A stretch of 64,000 nt of DNA from Reyranella sp. CPCC 100927 (GTDB taxonomy: Bacteria; Pseudomonadota; Alphaproteobacteria; Reyranellales; Reyranellaceae), in contig NZ_VOHA01000006.1 in assembly GCF_007859315.1 (NCBI RefSeq), positions 1 through 64,000 on the forward strand, written 5' to 3'. The notes under the pieces were generated by a model that saw only the letters and a list, made by a program, of their open reading frames with translations, made no database searches and was not told the DNA's origin. The position numbers were made by a program, and so were the translations under genes. Below are positions 30,918 through 39,289 of this stretch, piece by piece; position 1 is the stretch's first letter, and every line of letters begins with the position of its first letter.

Positions 30918-31316
30918 ATGGCGTTGAATCGAAACTTGCTTTTCGTTGTCGCAACCAGCGTCGGCCTGGGCAGCCTCGTCGTGGTGCCGTCCGTGGTGGC
31001 GCAGTCCACCGCGCCGCCGCCGGGGCAGACGCAACCGCAGCCCACCAACGTCAGCGACAAGGAAATCGACACCTTCGCCGCTGCGGCCACGGAGGTGCGG
31101 CAGCTGAACAAGCAATGGTCGCCCAAGGTCCAGGAAGCGGCCAAGCAGAGTCCCGAGGCCGCCGAAAAGACGCGGCAGCAGGCGCTGACCGAAATGGCAC
31201 AGGCGGTCGAGCGCAAGGGCATGTCGGTCGATCGCTACCAGCAGATCTTCGAGATCGCCCAGGCCGACCGCGAGGTGCAGCGCAAGATCGTCGACCGCAT
31301 GCCGAAGGACCAGTAG
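30918..31316 (+). CDS. Exported DUF4168 protein
   Basis: The 132-residue protein has a signal peptide (LLFVVATSVGLGSLVVV, cleavage near VAQ) and a C-terminal helical region (about residues 45-130) that resembles DUF4168, including KEIDTFAAAATEV and MSVDRYQQIFEIAQADREVQRKI. It would be periplasmic. An AAGGAG site precedes the ATG at 30918. The family function is not known. Confidence 0.75.
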   Translation: MALNRNLLFVVATSVGLGSLVVVPSVVAQSTAPPPGQTQPQPTNVSDKEIDTFAAAATEVRQLNKQWSPKVQEAAKQSPEAAEKTRQQALTEMAQAVERKGMSVDRYQQIFEIAQADREVQRKIVDRMPKDQ

Positions 31317-31443
31317 GTCAGGCCGTCGTCGATACACACGACACGCGAACTTCCGCTTGCGACATCGGGCCGATACGCCGGCCCGATAGGGTGCTCCTAC
31401 AGACGGAGGGCAAGGCGCTCTCCTGAAATCCAGGGAGACACCC

Positions 31444-31728
31444 ATGTTTCGCACGATCATGATCACCGTAACCCTTGTGGTCGCCGCCTTCGGGGCCACC
31501 CAGCCGGCCCGCGCCGATGCCGAACTCAACGGCACGCTGTGGAACGGCGTCGAGGTGAACGGAATCTTTTTCAACGGCGCCGCGTGGAACGGTGGCGGCG
31601 GCAACGGCATTGCCTACAATGGCTATGCCTGGAACGGATACGTGTGGAACGGCGGCTGGTACAACGGCGTGGCCAGCGACGCGCAGCCCGCGACGGTGAT
31701 CGCGATCGAACTGCCGCCGGCACGCTAG
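31444..31728 (+). CDS. Exported small protein with ten perfect NG pentapeptide repeats
   Basis: The 94-residue protein has a signal peptide (residues 1-24 or so, cleavage near ARA-D). Asn-Gly recurs exactly every five residues at 29, 34, 39, 44, 49, 54, 59, 64, 69 and 74. Usually a bulky residue (Leu, Trp, Phe, Tyr or Val) precedes each NG. The period suggests a small right-handed beta-helix or similar solenoid of two to three turns. It differs from classical A(D/N)LXX repeats. No function can be assigned. Ribosome site AGGGAGAC precedes the ATG. Confidence 0.75.
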   Translation: MFRTIMITVTLVVAAFGATQPARADAELNGTLWNGVEVNGIFFNGAAWNGGGGNGIAYNGYAWNGYVWNGGWYNGVASDAQPATVIAIELPPAR

Positions 31729-31756
31729 GCCGCGGCGACACCTGCGGTCGTGCGGT

Positions 31757-31783
31757 CATCCCCCAGCACAGCGAGGGATCTGG
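31757..31783. repeat. Half copy of family A repeat
   Basis: TCATCCCCCAGCACAGCGAG and the following GGATCT resemble one arm of family A. The second arm is missing, so this is a degraded copy. Confidence 0.5.
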
Positions 31784-31806
31784 AGAGTTCAGTCTTTGGC
31801 TGAGCC

Positions 31807-32871
31807 TCAGGGCACCGCGTAAACTCGAGCGGTTAGGTTCGACGGACCTTGGGACTCGGCTGAAATTGATCGCACGACTGCCAATGTGCGGCCATCCAAG
31901 GACCAAGCTAAACGATGGTAGACCAAGCCATCCATGGCGAATGTGGCGACGACGCCGGCATCGTGACCCACGCTACGCTCGCTTGGCGAGCGCTGGGAGG
32001 TATTCCGGATCTCGATCAATGTTCCGTTCCGGCCATCTGCACCGACGGCATCGTAGACCAACGCCAGGCGATCATCATTCGGAGCAAAGACGGCCACCGG
32101 GATTTTTGACACCGAAGCCCCAGGCGGCGGCGACAGTGTCAGCAGACCTTTGCTGCACAGGATCTGTTGGGTGATGGATTGCACGGGCTCGATGCGTCCA
32201 TTGCGAAGGTTCAGCGAATCCCGCGTTGTGACGATTGCTGTAAGCAAGTTGTCTCGACTCGTCACCACACCGATATTGCTGCGTCCCACTGGACCGATGC
32301 ACTTCGTGTTGTCGAAACCGGGCACGATACTCTCGGTTCCGTCTGCTAGCCGATACATATGTCGGAAATGTCGATCGCCCAGGACGATGGCGGCCCCATC
32401 ATCGACAAAGGACACGTCATCGCCTGGCAGCCCGCTACGCACCTCTGCGACCGGCCTTCCATCCGGAATTGCGAAGACGCGCACCGATGACGTGCCCGGA
32501 TTCCAGATGGCTGCCAGGTCGTTGCCCATCGAAATGGCGACCGACGGTTTCGGGGTTACGACCGGAAGCCGCCACAACTCCCGTCCATCCCCTAGGCTGT
32601 AGGCGACCAACGCCTGCTTGCCAGGGTCGTCAGGAAAGGGGCCAGCCGCCATAAGAGCCGTGCGCGACAGGGCGATCTTTGTCGACGGCCAAACGTCGAT
32701 ACCCGTCACAGGAAAGCTCGCGATACAGCCAGCGGCGACATCTGGGAGCAGCGGGCCACAGGACGGTTCCGCCGGCTGGGTCCTCCCGCCCCAGCGCTGC
32801 CAGCTTAGGTAGCCGGCTGTTGCAACAAGGAGAACCGCAGCGGCGGCAACGCCTACCAGCCTTAATCTCAT
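31807..32871 (-). CDS. Membrane-anchored beta-propeller-like protein of unknown function
   Basis: The 354-residue protein has one N-terminal membrane anchor (about residues 5-24) and then repeating beta-rich blocks with WD40/YVTN-like phrases such as AYSLGDGRELWRLPV, FAIPDGRPVAEVRSG and LAWSLDGRTLAVVRS. A periplasmic beta-propeller is likely. Base composition is somewhat less GC-rich than the neighbours, hinting at a different history. Its ATG overlaps the stop of a short upstream frame as ATGA. Confidence 0.65.
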   Translation of the reverse strand: MRLRLVGVAAAAVLLVATAGYLSWQRWGGRTQPAEPSCGPLLPDVAAGCIASFPVTGIDVWPSTKIALSRTALMAAGPFPDDPGKQALVAYSLGDGRELWRLPVVTPKPSVAISMGNDLAAIWNPGTSSVRVFAIPDGRPVAEVRSGLPGDDVSFVDDGAAIVLGDRHFRHMYRLADGTESIVPGFDNTKCIGPVGRSNIGVVTSRDNLLTAIVTTRDSLNLRNGRIEPVQSITQQILCSKGLLTLSPPPGASVSKIPVAVFAPNDDRLALVYDAVGADGRNGTLIEIRNTSQRSPSERSVGHDAGVVATFAMDGLVYHRLAWSLDGRTLAVVRSISAESQGPSNLTARVYAVP

Positions 32872-33002
32872 AGCACCCCGCGTCGAAACACCTGGCGCAG
32901 GTCTTTGCGCGTCGGCGCCAAAATCTTCGCCAGCGGCGTATTGTAGCTCAGCATGTACACAACGAAGGAGGAATTGGCCAAGCTGCCGAAATTCTCGCTC
33001 AC
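32868..33002 (-). CDS. Possible short ORF or gene remnant overlapping the propeller gene
   Basis: A 44-codon frame (GTG at 33002) ends with a TGA that overlaps the next ATG by two bases. Its C-terminal part reads NTPLAKILAPTRKDLRQVF. The overlap suggests translational coupling. It may instead be the last piece of a larger gene truncated by the family A repeat just upstream. No ribosome site is evident. Confidence 0.3.
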   Translation of the reverse strand: MSENFGSLANSSFVVYMLSYNTPLAKILAPTRKDLRQVFRRGVL

Positions 33003-33062
33003 CCCTAGCGCAGCGAGGGATCCAGGCATCGACCCTCGATCCTCGCTGCGCCCGGGATGACA
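33003..33062. repeat. Divergent family A repeat copy
   Basis: Arms CGCAGCGAGGGATC and GATCCTCGCTGCGC followed by CCGGGATGACA are recognisable, but the loop is short and differs from full copies. Confidence 0.55.
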
Positions 33063-33107
33063 GCGGAGATCGAGCGATCGCGTGCGTCTATTCGAACAAG
33101 TCAGACG

Positions 33108-33662
33108 CTAGCCGCTCAGCGGCTTGCCGGCGCTGGTGGCCCAGGCCTTGGCCATCAGCGTGTTGCTGGGCGCGGCCTTGTCCTGCAGCTTGCGCGCGGT
33201 CTCGGCGCCGGCGACGGGCAGGCCGGTGGGATCGAGCCTGCCGATCTGCACCAGCACCGAGGCCTGGTCCCAATAGATGTGTTCGTGCGCCACCTTGTCA
33301 CCCACGAAGTGCACGATGGCGATCAGCGGGATCTCGACGGTGCAGCCGGTCGGCGCGACGCCGGGCAGCATCCAGTCGATCTCGCGCGTGTGGGTGAAGC
33401 AGAACAGCATCTCGTCGACCAAGGTGTCGTTGCCGATGGTGCGGCTGATCGGGACGAGGCGCGTGTCCTCGGGATTGGCGCCGACGAAATGATATTTGTA
33501 GAAGCGCTTCAACTCGTCATGGCCGACGCCGCCGGTCATCGTCGGGATGTGATTGACGTAGGGCTGCGGCACCATCGTGGCCATGGTCGCATCGACATCG
33601 CGGGTCTCGAACTCGTGACGGCAATGCGCCTCCCACAGGGCGGCGAGGTCGTGCTGGGACAT
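33108..33662 (-). CDS. NTF2/SnoaL-like protein
   Basis: The 184-residue protein has the cone-shaped NTF2-like fold pattern with VPQPYVNHIPTMTGG, FYKYHFVG and HEHIYWDQASVLVQIG. Homologues are variously annotated as ester cyclase or carboxymethylenebutenolidase; the real reaction is unknown. It lies 88 bases downstream of the CoA-transferase and is probably in the same operon. Confidence 0.75.
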   Translation of the reverse strand: MSQHDLAALWEAHCRHEFETRDVDATMATMVPQPYVNHIPTMTGGVGHDELKRFYKYHFVGANPEDTRLVPISRTIGNDTLVDEMLFCFTHTREIDWMLPGVAPTGCTVEIPLIAIVHFVGDKVAHEHIYWDQASVLVQIGRLDPTGLPVAGAETARKLQDKAAPSNTLMAKAWATSAGKPLSG

Positions 33663-33750
33663 GGCTTCCTCCGTATCGCGGAGGCCATGGTAGCCGGCAC
33701 CACGGGGCTCGCGTCAATCAGCGCGTGAGCGAAGACGGCGCCGTGCACGT

Positions 33751-34872
33751 TCAATCCGTTGCAAATCCAACGGCACCACCCAGAGCCGGAGACGGCAACC
33801 GTGCCTGCGGCCGCTCCCCATCGAAGGAGAGCGGCATCGCGATCAGTTGTACGCCTGATGTTCCCGTTACCGCCTGCACCATGCCCAGAGCGCCGGTCTG
33901 TTCATGGGACAGCACCTCGGGAATGGTCTGGATGGAGGCGCACGGAACGCCGGCCGCCTGCAGCATTTCGGCCCATGCCGCGCGCGGGCGGGTTCGCAGC
34001 CGCTCCGTGACGAGGGCCTCCAGCGCGCCACGGTTGAGCACGCGGTCGCTGTTGTTGAGAAAGCGCGGGTCGGTGGCCCATTCCGGATGGCCCAGTACGT
34101 CGCTGAGCGTGCGGAACAGCCGGTCGCTGCCGGCGCCGATGATCAGCGGGCCGTCTGCCGTCTCAAACGCACCATAGGGCACGACGGACGGATGCTTCGA
34201 GCCCTCGCGGCGGGGCGGCGTGCCGGAGGCCAGGAAGTTCGATGCCGCGATGCTGGTCCAGCACACCGCGGTCTCGAACAGCGAGGTCTGTACCAGGCAG
34301 CCTTCGCCGGTGCGCGCACGTCGCAGCAGCGCGCCGAGCACGCCGATGGCGGTCCACATGCCAGAGCCGAGATCGTTGATCGACGGCCCGCAGCGGACCG
34401 GCGTGCCGCCGGACTCGCCGGTGATGCTCATCGGGCCGCCGAACGCCTGTACCAGCAGTTCGTAGCCCGGCTGCCGGTTCATCGGGCCGAGATGCCCGAA
34501 GGCACCGATATCGGCATAGATCAGCCGCGGGAAGCGCGCGCGCATGGCTTGTGCGCCGATGCCGAGCTTCTCGGGCACGCCGGGGCGGAGGTTGTGGATG
34601 AAGACATCGGCCTCCGCCATCAGCGCCAGCATGCACGCCAGCCCATCGGGCGATTTCATATCCAGCGCCACGCTGCGCTTGTTTCGGTTCATCTGATGGA
34701 ACAGCGCGGCATCGCCATTCCAGAACGGAGGACCCCAGCCGCGCGCGTCGTCGCCGCCATCAGGCCGCTCGACCTTGAGGACGTCGGCGCCCATGTCAGC
34801 CAGGATCTCCGCCGCGTAGGGCGCGGCGAGGATCTGCCCGAGCTCCAGGACCTTGATGCCGGCCAACAACAT
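33751..34872 (-). CDS. CaiB/BaiF family III CoA-transferase
   Basis: This 373-residue enzyme would move CoA between a donor acyl-CoA and a carboxylic acid. N-terminal ILAAPYAAEILADMGADVLKVE and the catalytic aspartate in INDLGSGMW are visible. Its ATG directly abuts the TAG of the enoyl-CoA hydratase gene, so the two are coupled and likely act on the same acid. The substrate is unknown. Confidence 0.9.
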   Translation of the reverse strand: MLLAGIKVLELGQILAAPYAAEILADMGADVLKVERPDGGDDARGWGPPFWNGDAALFHQMNRNKRSVALDMKSPDGLACMLALMAEADVFIHNLRPGVPEKLGIGAQAMRARFPRLIYADIGAFGHLGPMNRQPGYELLVQAFGGPMSITGESGGTPVRCGPSINDLGSGMWTAIGVLGALLRRARTGEGCLVQTSLFETAVCWTSIAASNFLASGTPPRREGSKHPSVVPYGAFETADGPLIIGAGSDRLFRTLSDVLGHPEWATDPRFLNNSDRVLNRGALEALVTERLRTRPRAAWAEMLQAAGVPCASIQTIPEVLSHEQTGALGMVQAVTGTSGVQLIAMPLSFDGERPQARLPSPALGGAVGFATD

Positions 34873-35667
34873 CTACTTCTTCCTTGCCGCCTGGTGATCG
34901 AGGAAGCGCTGCAGCAGCTCGCGCGGCTCGGCGATCTCGTGAGTCTCGGCGAAGATGTCGATGCCGCGCTGGACGGCCTGCTCCATCGGCAGGGTCTCCC
35001 AGGCGCGAATGAGCTTCTTCTGCAGCCGCACGCCGCGCACGCTGTTGGCCGCCAGCGACGTCAGCCAGGCGTCCACGGCGGCGTCCAGTTCGGCGGCGGG
35101 GACGACGCGCTCGACGAGACCCCATTGCAGGGCTTCCTCGGCCGGGATCATGTCGCCCAGCAACAGCATCTGCCGCGTCCGGCCCCAGCCGATCAGTCCC
35201 GGGAAGAGGGCAGCCTCGACGACCGAGGGCATGCCGAAGCGCACCTCGGGCATGCCGAGCTTGGCCCCTTCGACCGCGACACGCATGTCGCAGGCCGCCA
35301 TCAGCTCAAGCCCGGCGCCCAAGGTGAAGCCGTTGACCCGGCCGATGACCGGGGCGGGACAGTCGCGCAGGCAGCGGCAGGCCTCGTGGACGCCGGTGAT
35401 GAAGGCGCGGGCGGCGCCCGGCTGGTGCAGGGTCGACAGCTCCTGAATGTCGGCGCCACCGACGAAGGCCTTGTCGCCCCAGCCGGTGACGACGATGGCG
35501 CGCAACGCGGCGTCTGTCCCGAGCTGCTCGACGGCGGCGACGAACGCGCGGATGACGCTGGAGTTCAGTGCGTTCAGTTTGGCGCGGTTGTCGATGGTGA
35601 CATACGCGACACCCGCAAACGCGGGGCGCTCGTCATGACGCACATGGACAAAAGGACCGGAAGACAT
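34873..35667 (-). CDS. Enoyl-CoA hydratase/isomerase family protein
   Basis: The 264-residue crotonase has oxyanion motifs AFVGGADI (about residues 64-71) and VNGFTLGAGLELMAACD, with MPEVRFG near the second catalytic position. The ATG at 35667 has AGGAG upstream; a 20-residue longer reading is less likely. It is encoded between the LysR regulator and the CoA-transferase in one minus-strand run. Confidence 0.85.
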   Translation of the reverse strand: MSSGPFVHVRHDERPAFAGVAYVTIDNRAKLNALNSSVIRAFVAAVEQLGTDAALRAIVVTGWGDKAFVGGADIQELSTLHQPGAARAFITGVHEACRCLRDCPAPVIGRVNGFTLGAGLELMAACDMRVAVEGAKLGMPEVRFGMPSVVEAALFPGLIGWGRTRQMLLLGDMIPAEEALQWGLVERVVPAAELDAAVDAWLTSLAANSVRGVRLQKKLIRAWETLPMEQAVQRGIDIFAETHEIAEPRELLQRFLDHQAARKK

Positions 35668-35759
35668 CGGGTGGTTCACTCCTGCGGGTTCGGGCGGAGA
35701 GAACCGGGTTCGCCATCGATAATCCAAGACTAAGATAGGCTGACAGCCATAGGTTCAGC

Positions 35760-36704
35760 TTATGCCAGTGCCAATCGTGCCTTCCAGCGTCCGCGTTCAA
35801 CCAACCGCGTCGCCACGGTCAGGATGGCTTGTTCGACGGCGCGCACCGCGCGCGTCTGCGGCACGTCGGCCTGGCCGCAGAGGAAGACCGAGCGCTGGAG
35901 CGCCGGCGAAACGATGCGTGCGGCCGAGAGCCGGCCCGCCGCCACATCCTCGCGCACCGTGTTGCTTGACAGGACCGAATGGCCGGTGCCGGCGGCGACC
36001 AGCTCCTTGATCTGTGGGATGGCGTCCACCTCGACCCTCACGCGCAACTCGACGCGCGCCCGCCGGGCGTAGTCGTTCAGCAGTTCGCGCAGGCTGTGCG
36101 GGCGGCCGGGGATGACGAGCGTCAGCTGCGCCAGCCGGGAGAAGCGCAACGGCTTGGGGGCGATGCCGTCGGGGCCGCGGTCGAAAGCACCGGGCGGGCC
36201 GATGGCGAGCAGATCCTCGTCCAGCAGGCGTCGCGCCTTCAGTCCCACCGTGTCCGCCTTGCGGAAGACGAAGCCGACGTCCGTCCGTCCGGTGCGCAGC
36301 AGGTCGGGGATGTAGCCCGTGTTGCTCTCGCGCACGCTCAGCGCGACGCGCGGGAGGCTGTGCAGCACCTCTTCCACCAGCGGCCGCGTCAGGACCATCG
36401 CCACCGATTGCGGGAAGCTGACGGTGACGGTGCCGATGGTCGTCGCCGCGTCACCCAGCAGATCGTCGCGCGCCAACGCCAGCGCTTGCCCGATGTGCCG
36501 CGCATGGCCCAGCAGCTTGGTCCCCGCCTCGGTCAGCGCCACGCCGCGCGGCATGCGGTGCAGCAACTGCGAGCCCAGCTCGCCCTCCAGGTTGCGGATC
36601 TGTGCGCTGAGCGCCGGCTGGGATACGTGCAGCCGCTCGGCCGCGCGGGAGATCGAGCCTTCTTCGGCGATGGCGACGAAATAGCGAAGAATGCGGGCAT
36701 CCAT
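35760..36704 (-). CDS. LysR-type transcriptional regulator
   Basis: The 314-residue protein has the winged-helix domain at residues 1-60 (GSISRAAERLHVSQPALSAQIRNLE) and a co-inducer domain of the NAC/Cbl-like branch. I start at ATG 36704; a GTG lies one codon upstream. It is divergent from a TctC-type binding protein and upstream of the hydratase/CoA-transferase genes, so it may control uptake and activation of a carboxylic acid. Confidence 0.85.
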   Translation of the reverse strand: MDARILRYFVAIAEEGSISRAAERLHVSQPALSAQIRNLEGELGSQLLHRMPRGVALTEAGTKLLGHARHIGQALALARDDLLGDAATTIGTVTVSFPQSVAMVLTRPLVEEVLHSLPRVALSVRESNTGYIPDLLRTGRTDVGFVFRKADTVGLKARRLLDEDLLAIGPPGAFDRGPDGIAPKPLRFSRLAQLTLVIPGRPHSLRELLNDYARRARVELRVRVEVDAIPQIKELVAAGTGHSVLSSNTVREDVAAGRLSAARIVSPALQRSVFLCGQADVPQTRAVRAVEQAILTVATRLVERGRWKARLALA

Positions 36705-36709
36705 CACTC

Positions 36710-36728
36710 ATAATGCCAGGCTATGGCA
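36710..36728. promoter_or_regulatory. Possible LysR-type operator
   Basis: ATAATGCCAGGCTAT followed by GGCA contains a TGCC-N7-GGCA dyad and an ATA-N9-TAT dyad in the divergent promoter, the expected place for LysR autoregulation. The match to the T-N11-A rule is loose. Confidence 0.35.
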
Positions 36729-36798
36729 GCGATCATCAATATGACTTTGTATTCTGGATCGGGGACGGGCAGCTTCCGTGGCAATACGGAGGAATGAC

Positions 36799-37776
36799 AT
36801 GAACGCCACGAGGCGCAGCCTGCTCGCCGCTGCGCTCGCCCTGTCCGCCATCGGCCCCGCCCGCGCCCAGGACTGGCCGGCGGGCCAGACCATCCGCATC
36901 GTCGTCGGCTACCCGGCGGGAGGGCCTACCGATCTCGTGGCGCGCCTCGTCGCCGCCGGACTGCGCGATGCAATCGGCGCGCCCGTGATCGTCGAGAATC
37001 GCGGCGGCGCCAGCGGCAGCATCGGCGCCGTGGTTGCGGCGCGCGCCAAGCCTGATGGCACCACCCTCTGGCTCGGCCCGGTCCAGACGCAGGTGCTCAA
37101 CCCGCTGCTCATGCGCAACGTCCGCTACGATCCGTTGAAAGACTTCGTGGGCATCGGAACCGTCGCGGCACTGCCCAACGCGCTGGTGGTGAACCCGCGT
37201 ACGCTCGACGTGCGTTCGGTGCAGGAGCTTGTCGCGCGCGGCAAGCGCGAGCCCGGCGGGCTGAGCTACGGGACTTACGGGGCGGGCAGCTCGCCCCACA
37301 TGTTTTCCGTGCTGCTGCAGAAGATCGCCGGCTTCGAGGCACTGCAGGTGCCTTACCAGGGCAGCGCGCCAGCCGCGACGGCGCTGCTGTCCGGCGAGAT
37401 CAGCTTCCTGTTCGACAACATCACGTCGACCATCGCGCGGGTGCAGGGGGGACAGGCGCGCGCCTTGGCGGTGACGTCGCGGGCACGGTCCCCGGCCTTG
37501 CCGGATGTGCCGACGATGGCGGAAGCCGGCGTGACCGACTTCAATCTCAATTTCTGGTTCGCGCTTTACGCCCCCGTCGACACGCCCGAACCGATCGTGA
37601 TGCGTCTGCGCCAGGCGCTGGGTCACGCTGTCGCGGCGCCTGAATTCGCGCAGCAACTTGCCGCACGCGGGGCCGAGCCGTTCGTCATGCCGGCGGCCGA
37701 TCTCCAGGGCTTCTTCGAGGCCGAGGCACGGCACTGGGCCGCGCTGGTGCGTGACGCAGGTCTTCAGCCGGAATGA
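36799..37776 (+). CDS. TctC/Bug-type periplasmic binding protein
   Basis: The 325-residue receptor begins with an export signal (TRRSLLAAALALSAIG, cleavage near ARA-Q) and continues IRIVVGYPAGGPTDLVARL, typical of the Bug family that binds di- or tricarboxylates for tripartite transporters. The cognate TctA/TctB membrane subunits are not in the window. The start follows GGAGG. LysR is divergent. Confidence 0.9.
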   Translation: MNATRRSLLAAALALSAIGPARAQDWPAGQTIRIVVGYPAGGPTDLVARLVAAGLRDAIGAPVIVENRGGASGSIGAVVAARAKPDGTTLWLGPVQTQVLNPLLMRNVRYDPLKDFVGIGTVAALPNALVVNPRTLDVRSVQELVARGKREPGGLSYGTYGAGSSPHMFSVLLQKIAGFEALQVPYQGSAPAATALLSGEISFLFDNITSTIARVQGGQARALAVTSRARSPALPDVPTMAEAGVTDFNLNFWFALYAPVDTPEPIVMRLRQALGHAVAAPEFAQQLAARGAEPFVMPAADLQGFFEAEARHWAALVRDAGLQPE

Positions 37777-37851
37777 CCTGGGAGCGCTGGCGTCTCGCCC
37801 GCTCATGGCGGGTGCAGTCCTTGATGCGGGCCAGAGGCCCGCGCTCCCAGG
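37777..37851. repeat. Family B hairpin repeat, full copy
   Basis: CCTGGGAGCGCTGGCGTCTC at one end and GGCCCGCGCTCCCAGG at the other form the outer arms. It begins right after the binding-protein stop and could act as a terminator-like hairpin. Confidence 0.8.
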
Positions 37852-37863
37852 AGCATTCCCTCG

Positions 37864-38019
37864 CTAGTACCGACTATCGCTCGAGTGTGACTCAGGATCG
37901 TCATCCCGAGCGCAGCGAGGGATCTTCTGAAAGTGACGCACGGGTGCGCCTGCATTGAAAGATCCCTCGCTGTGCTCGGGATGACAACTGTATCAGGGAC
38001 GCGTGATTCCGGGTACTAG
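37864..38019. repeat. Family A repeat, extended copy with CTAGTACC terminal inverted repeats
   Basis: The 156-base element begins CTAGTACC and ends GGTACTAG, with family A arms at 37900-37985 inside. Its right terminal repeat contains the TAG stop (38016-38018) of the SDR gene. The flanks also match copies at 39.2 and 41.0 kb. This is the best candidate for the complete mobile unit. Confidence 0.8.
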
Positions 38020-38864
38020 CGCCGCGGCGTCCTTCCGCGTATGCGGTCAAAGCCCTGCTTGATCGCGGCGAAGCGCGCGTCGATCATGGGCTCGCGTTCG
38101 GTGTCGGTGAAGATGTAGGGCCAGTCATTTTCGATTGCCTCGCGAACCAGTTCGCCGACATAGAGCGGATCGATGCCATTGTTGGTCCGCTCCTGGAATG
38201 CCTTGATGAAATCGGCGACCGGTCCTTCCATCGGCGGACTGTCGATCTTCCCAACGAACCGCTGCGGCACGTTGCGACGAAAATTCATGATCTGAGTGCG
38301 GACAACGCCCGGACACAGGACGGATACCCCGATTTTCCGCGGCGCGAGCGCCTGACGCAGTCCTTCGGACAGAGCCACCACGCCATATTTGCTCACATCA
38401 TACTCCGGACTTCCTCCAGCAATCAGCCCGAAGACGGACGCCGTGGAAACAACTTGCCCTCCTTCGCCGTGCGCCTCGATCAGCGGACCGAAAATCTCGA
38501 TGCCCCAAATCACCGACATCAGATTGACGTCGAGAACCCAATGCCAACCCGCATCTGTCCAATGACCATAACCCCGGCCGCCGGGGACCCCCGCATTGTT
38601 GACCAGAATATGGACTTTTCCGTAGCGCGACATGGTGGCATCCGCTGCGGCTTGGAGTTCTGCTTTAAGCGATACATCCGCTCTCACGCCGTCAACGTTG
38701 GCGTTGGTAAGTTTCAATTTCGCTACCGCCGTTGCCAACGCCTCTCCCTCGATGTCGCATAACATGACATTCACCCCCGCGTGCGACAGCGCCGTGGCGA
38801 TCCCTAATCCGATGCCTGATGCTGCTCCAGTGACGAAGGCTGTCCGTCCGGTAAGGTCTTGCAT
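38016..38864 (-). CDS. Short-chain dehydrogenase/reductase
   Basis: This 282-residue protein is a classical SDR: TGAASGIG cofactor motif, NNAG, catalytic Ser in STASVFG and YDVSK as YxxxK. It reduces or oxidises an unknown alcohol/carbonyl. Its stop codon lies inside the terminal repeat of a family A element, so the last codons may have changed when the element inserted. Base composition is less GC-biased than most neighbours. Confidence 0.85.
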   Translation of the reverse strand: MQDLTGRTAFVTGAASGIGLGIATALSHAGVNVMLCDIEGEALATAVAKLKLTNANVDGVRADVSLKAELQAAADATMSRYGKVHILVNNAGVPGGRGYGHWTDAGWHWVLDVNLMSVIWGIEIFGPLIEAHGEGGQVVSTASVFGLIAGGSPEYDVSKYGVVALSEGLRQALAPRKIGVSVLCPGVVRTQIMNFRRNVPQRFVGKIDSPPMEGPVADFIKAFQERTNNGIDPLYVGELVREAIENDWPYIFTDTEREPMIDARFAAIKQGFDRIRGRTPRR

Positions 38865-39289
38865 GTGCGTGTTTCCGTTGCTTTTGCAATTGGCCTTGGC
38901 AGGATACTATCTGGATCGCTGAGGTTTCTTACTTAAGCTCAGAGGCGCGCCGCGCGCCATGTCCGGTTTGGGTCGTTCGCGACCGAGTCGAGCCAGTAGT
39001 AAGTCCGGCCATGTCCGCCGAAAGCGGAAGTAACTTCAGACCAGCGAGACAGCGACGGCGTCTGGGATCGGATCATGAATGGCTTGGCGACGGCTCACGA
39101 TGCGACCATCCAAATGATCGATACGTCCGTTATACGCGTGCACCAGCCTGGAACGCGGGTCACTGATACAGCTGTCATCCCGAGCGCAGCGAAGATCTTC
39201 TGAAGTGACGCACGGGTGCGCCTGCATCGAAAGATCCCTCGCTGCGCTCGGGATGACGATCCTGAGTCACATGCCAACGAGAGCCGGTC
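38865..39289. other. Intergenic spacer with possible gene remnants
   Basis: This 425-base spacer has a family A repeat at 39174-39257. Around 38970-39020, fragments reading GTCCGG and GTCCGCCGAAAGCGG recur in inverted form. A short open stretch on the minus strand (about 39036-39150) could be a remnant, but it has no start or recognisable family. Confidence 0.4.
39174..39257. repeat. Family A repeat, copy 3
   Basis: Arms GTCATCCCGAGCGCAGCG and CGCTGCGCTCGGGATGAC enclose the loop TGACGCACGGGTGCGCCTGC. The flanks CACTGATACAG and GATCCTGAGTCAC match the extended copy at 37864-38019 in reverse orientation. Confidence 0.85.

Noticed and set aside
36714-36728. Strong LysR operator claim
   Set aside because: The dyad is short and the T-N11-A fit is loose, so it is kept only as a low-confidence site.
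37777-38019. Insertion sequence remnant
   Set aside because: No transposase coding signal lies inside; the DNA is made of two hairpin repeat families only.
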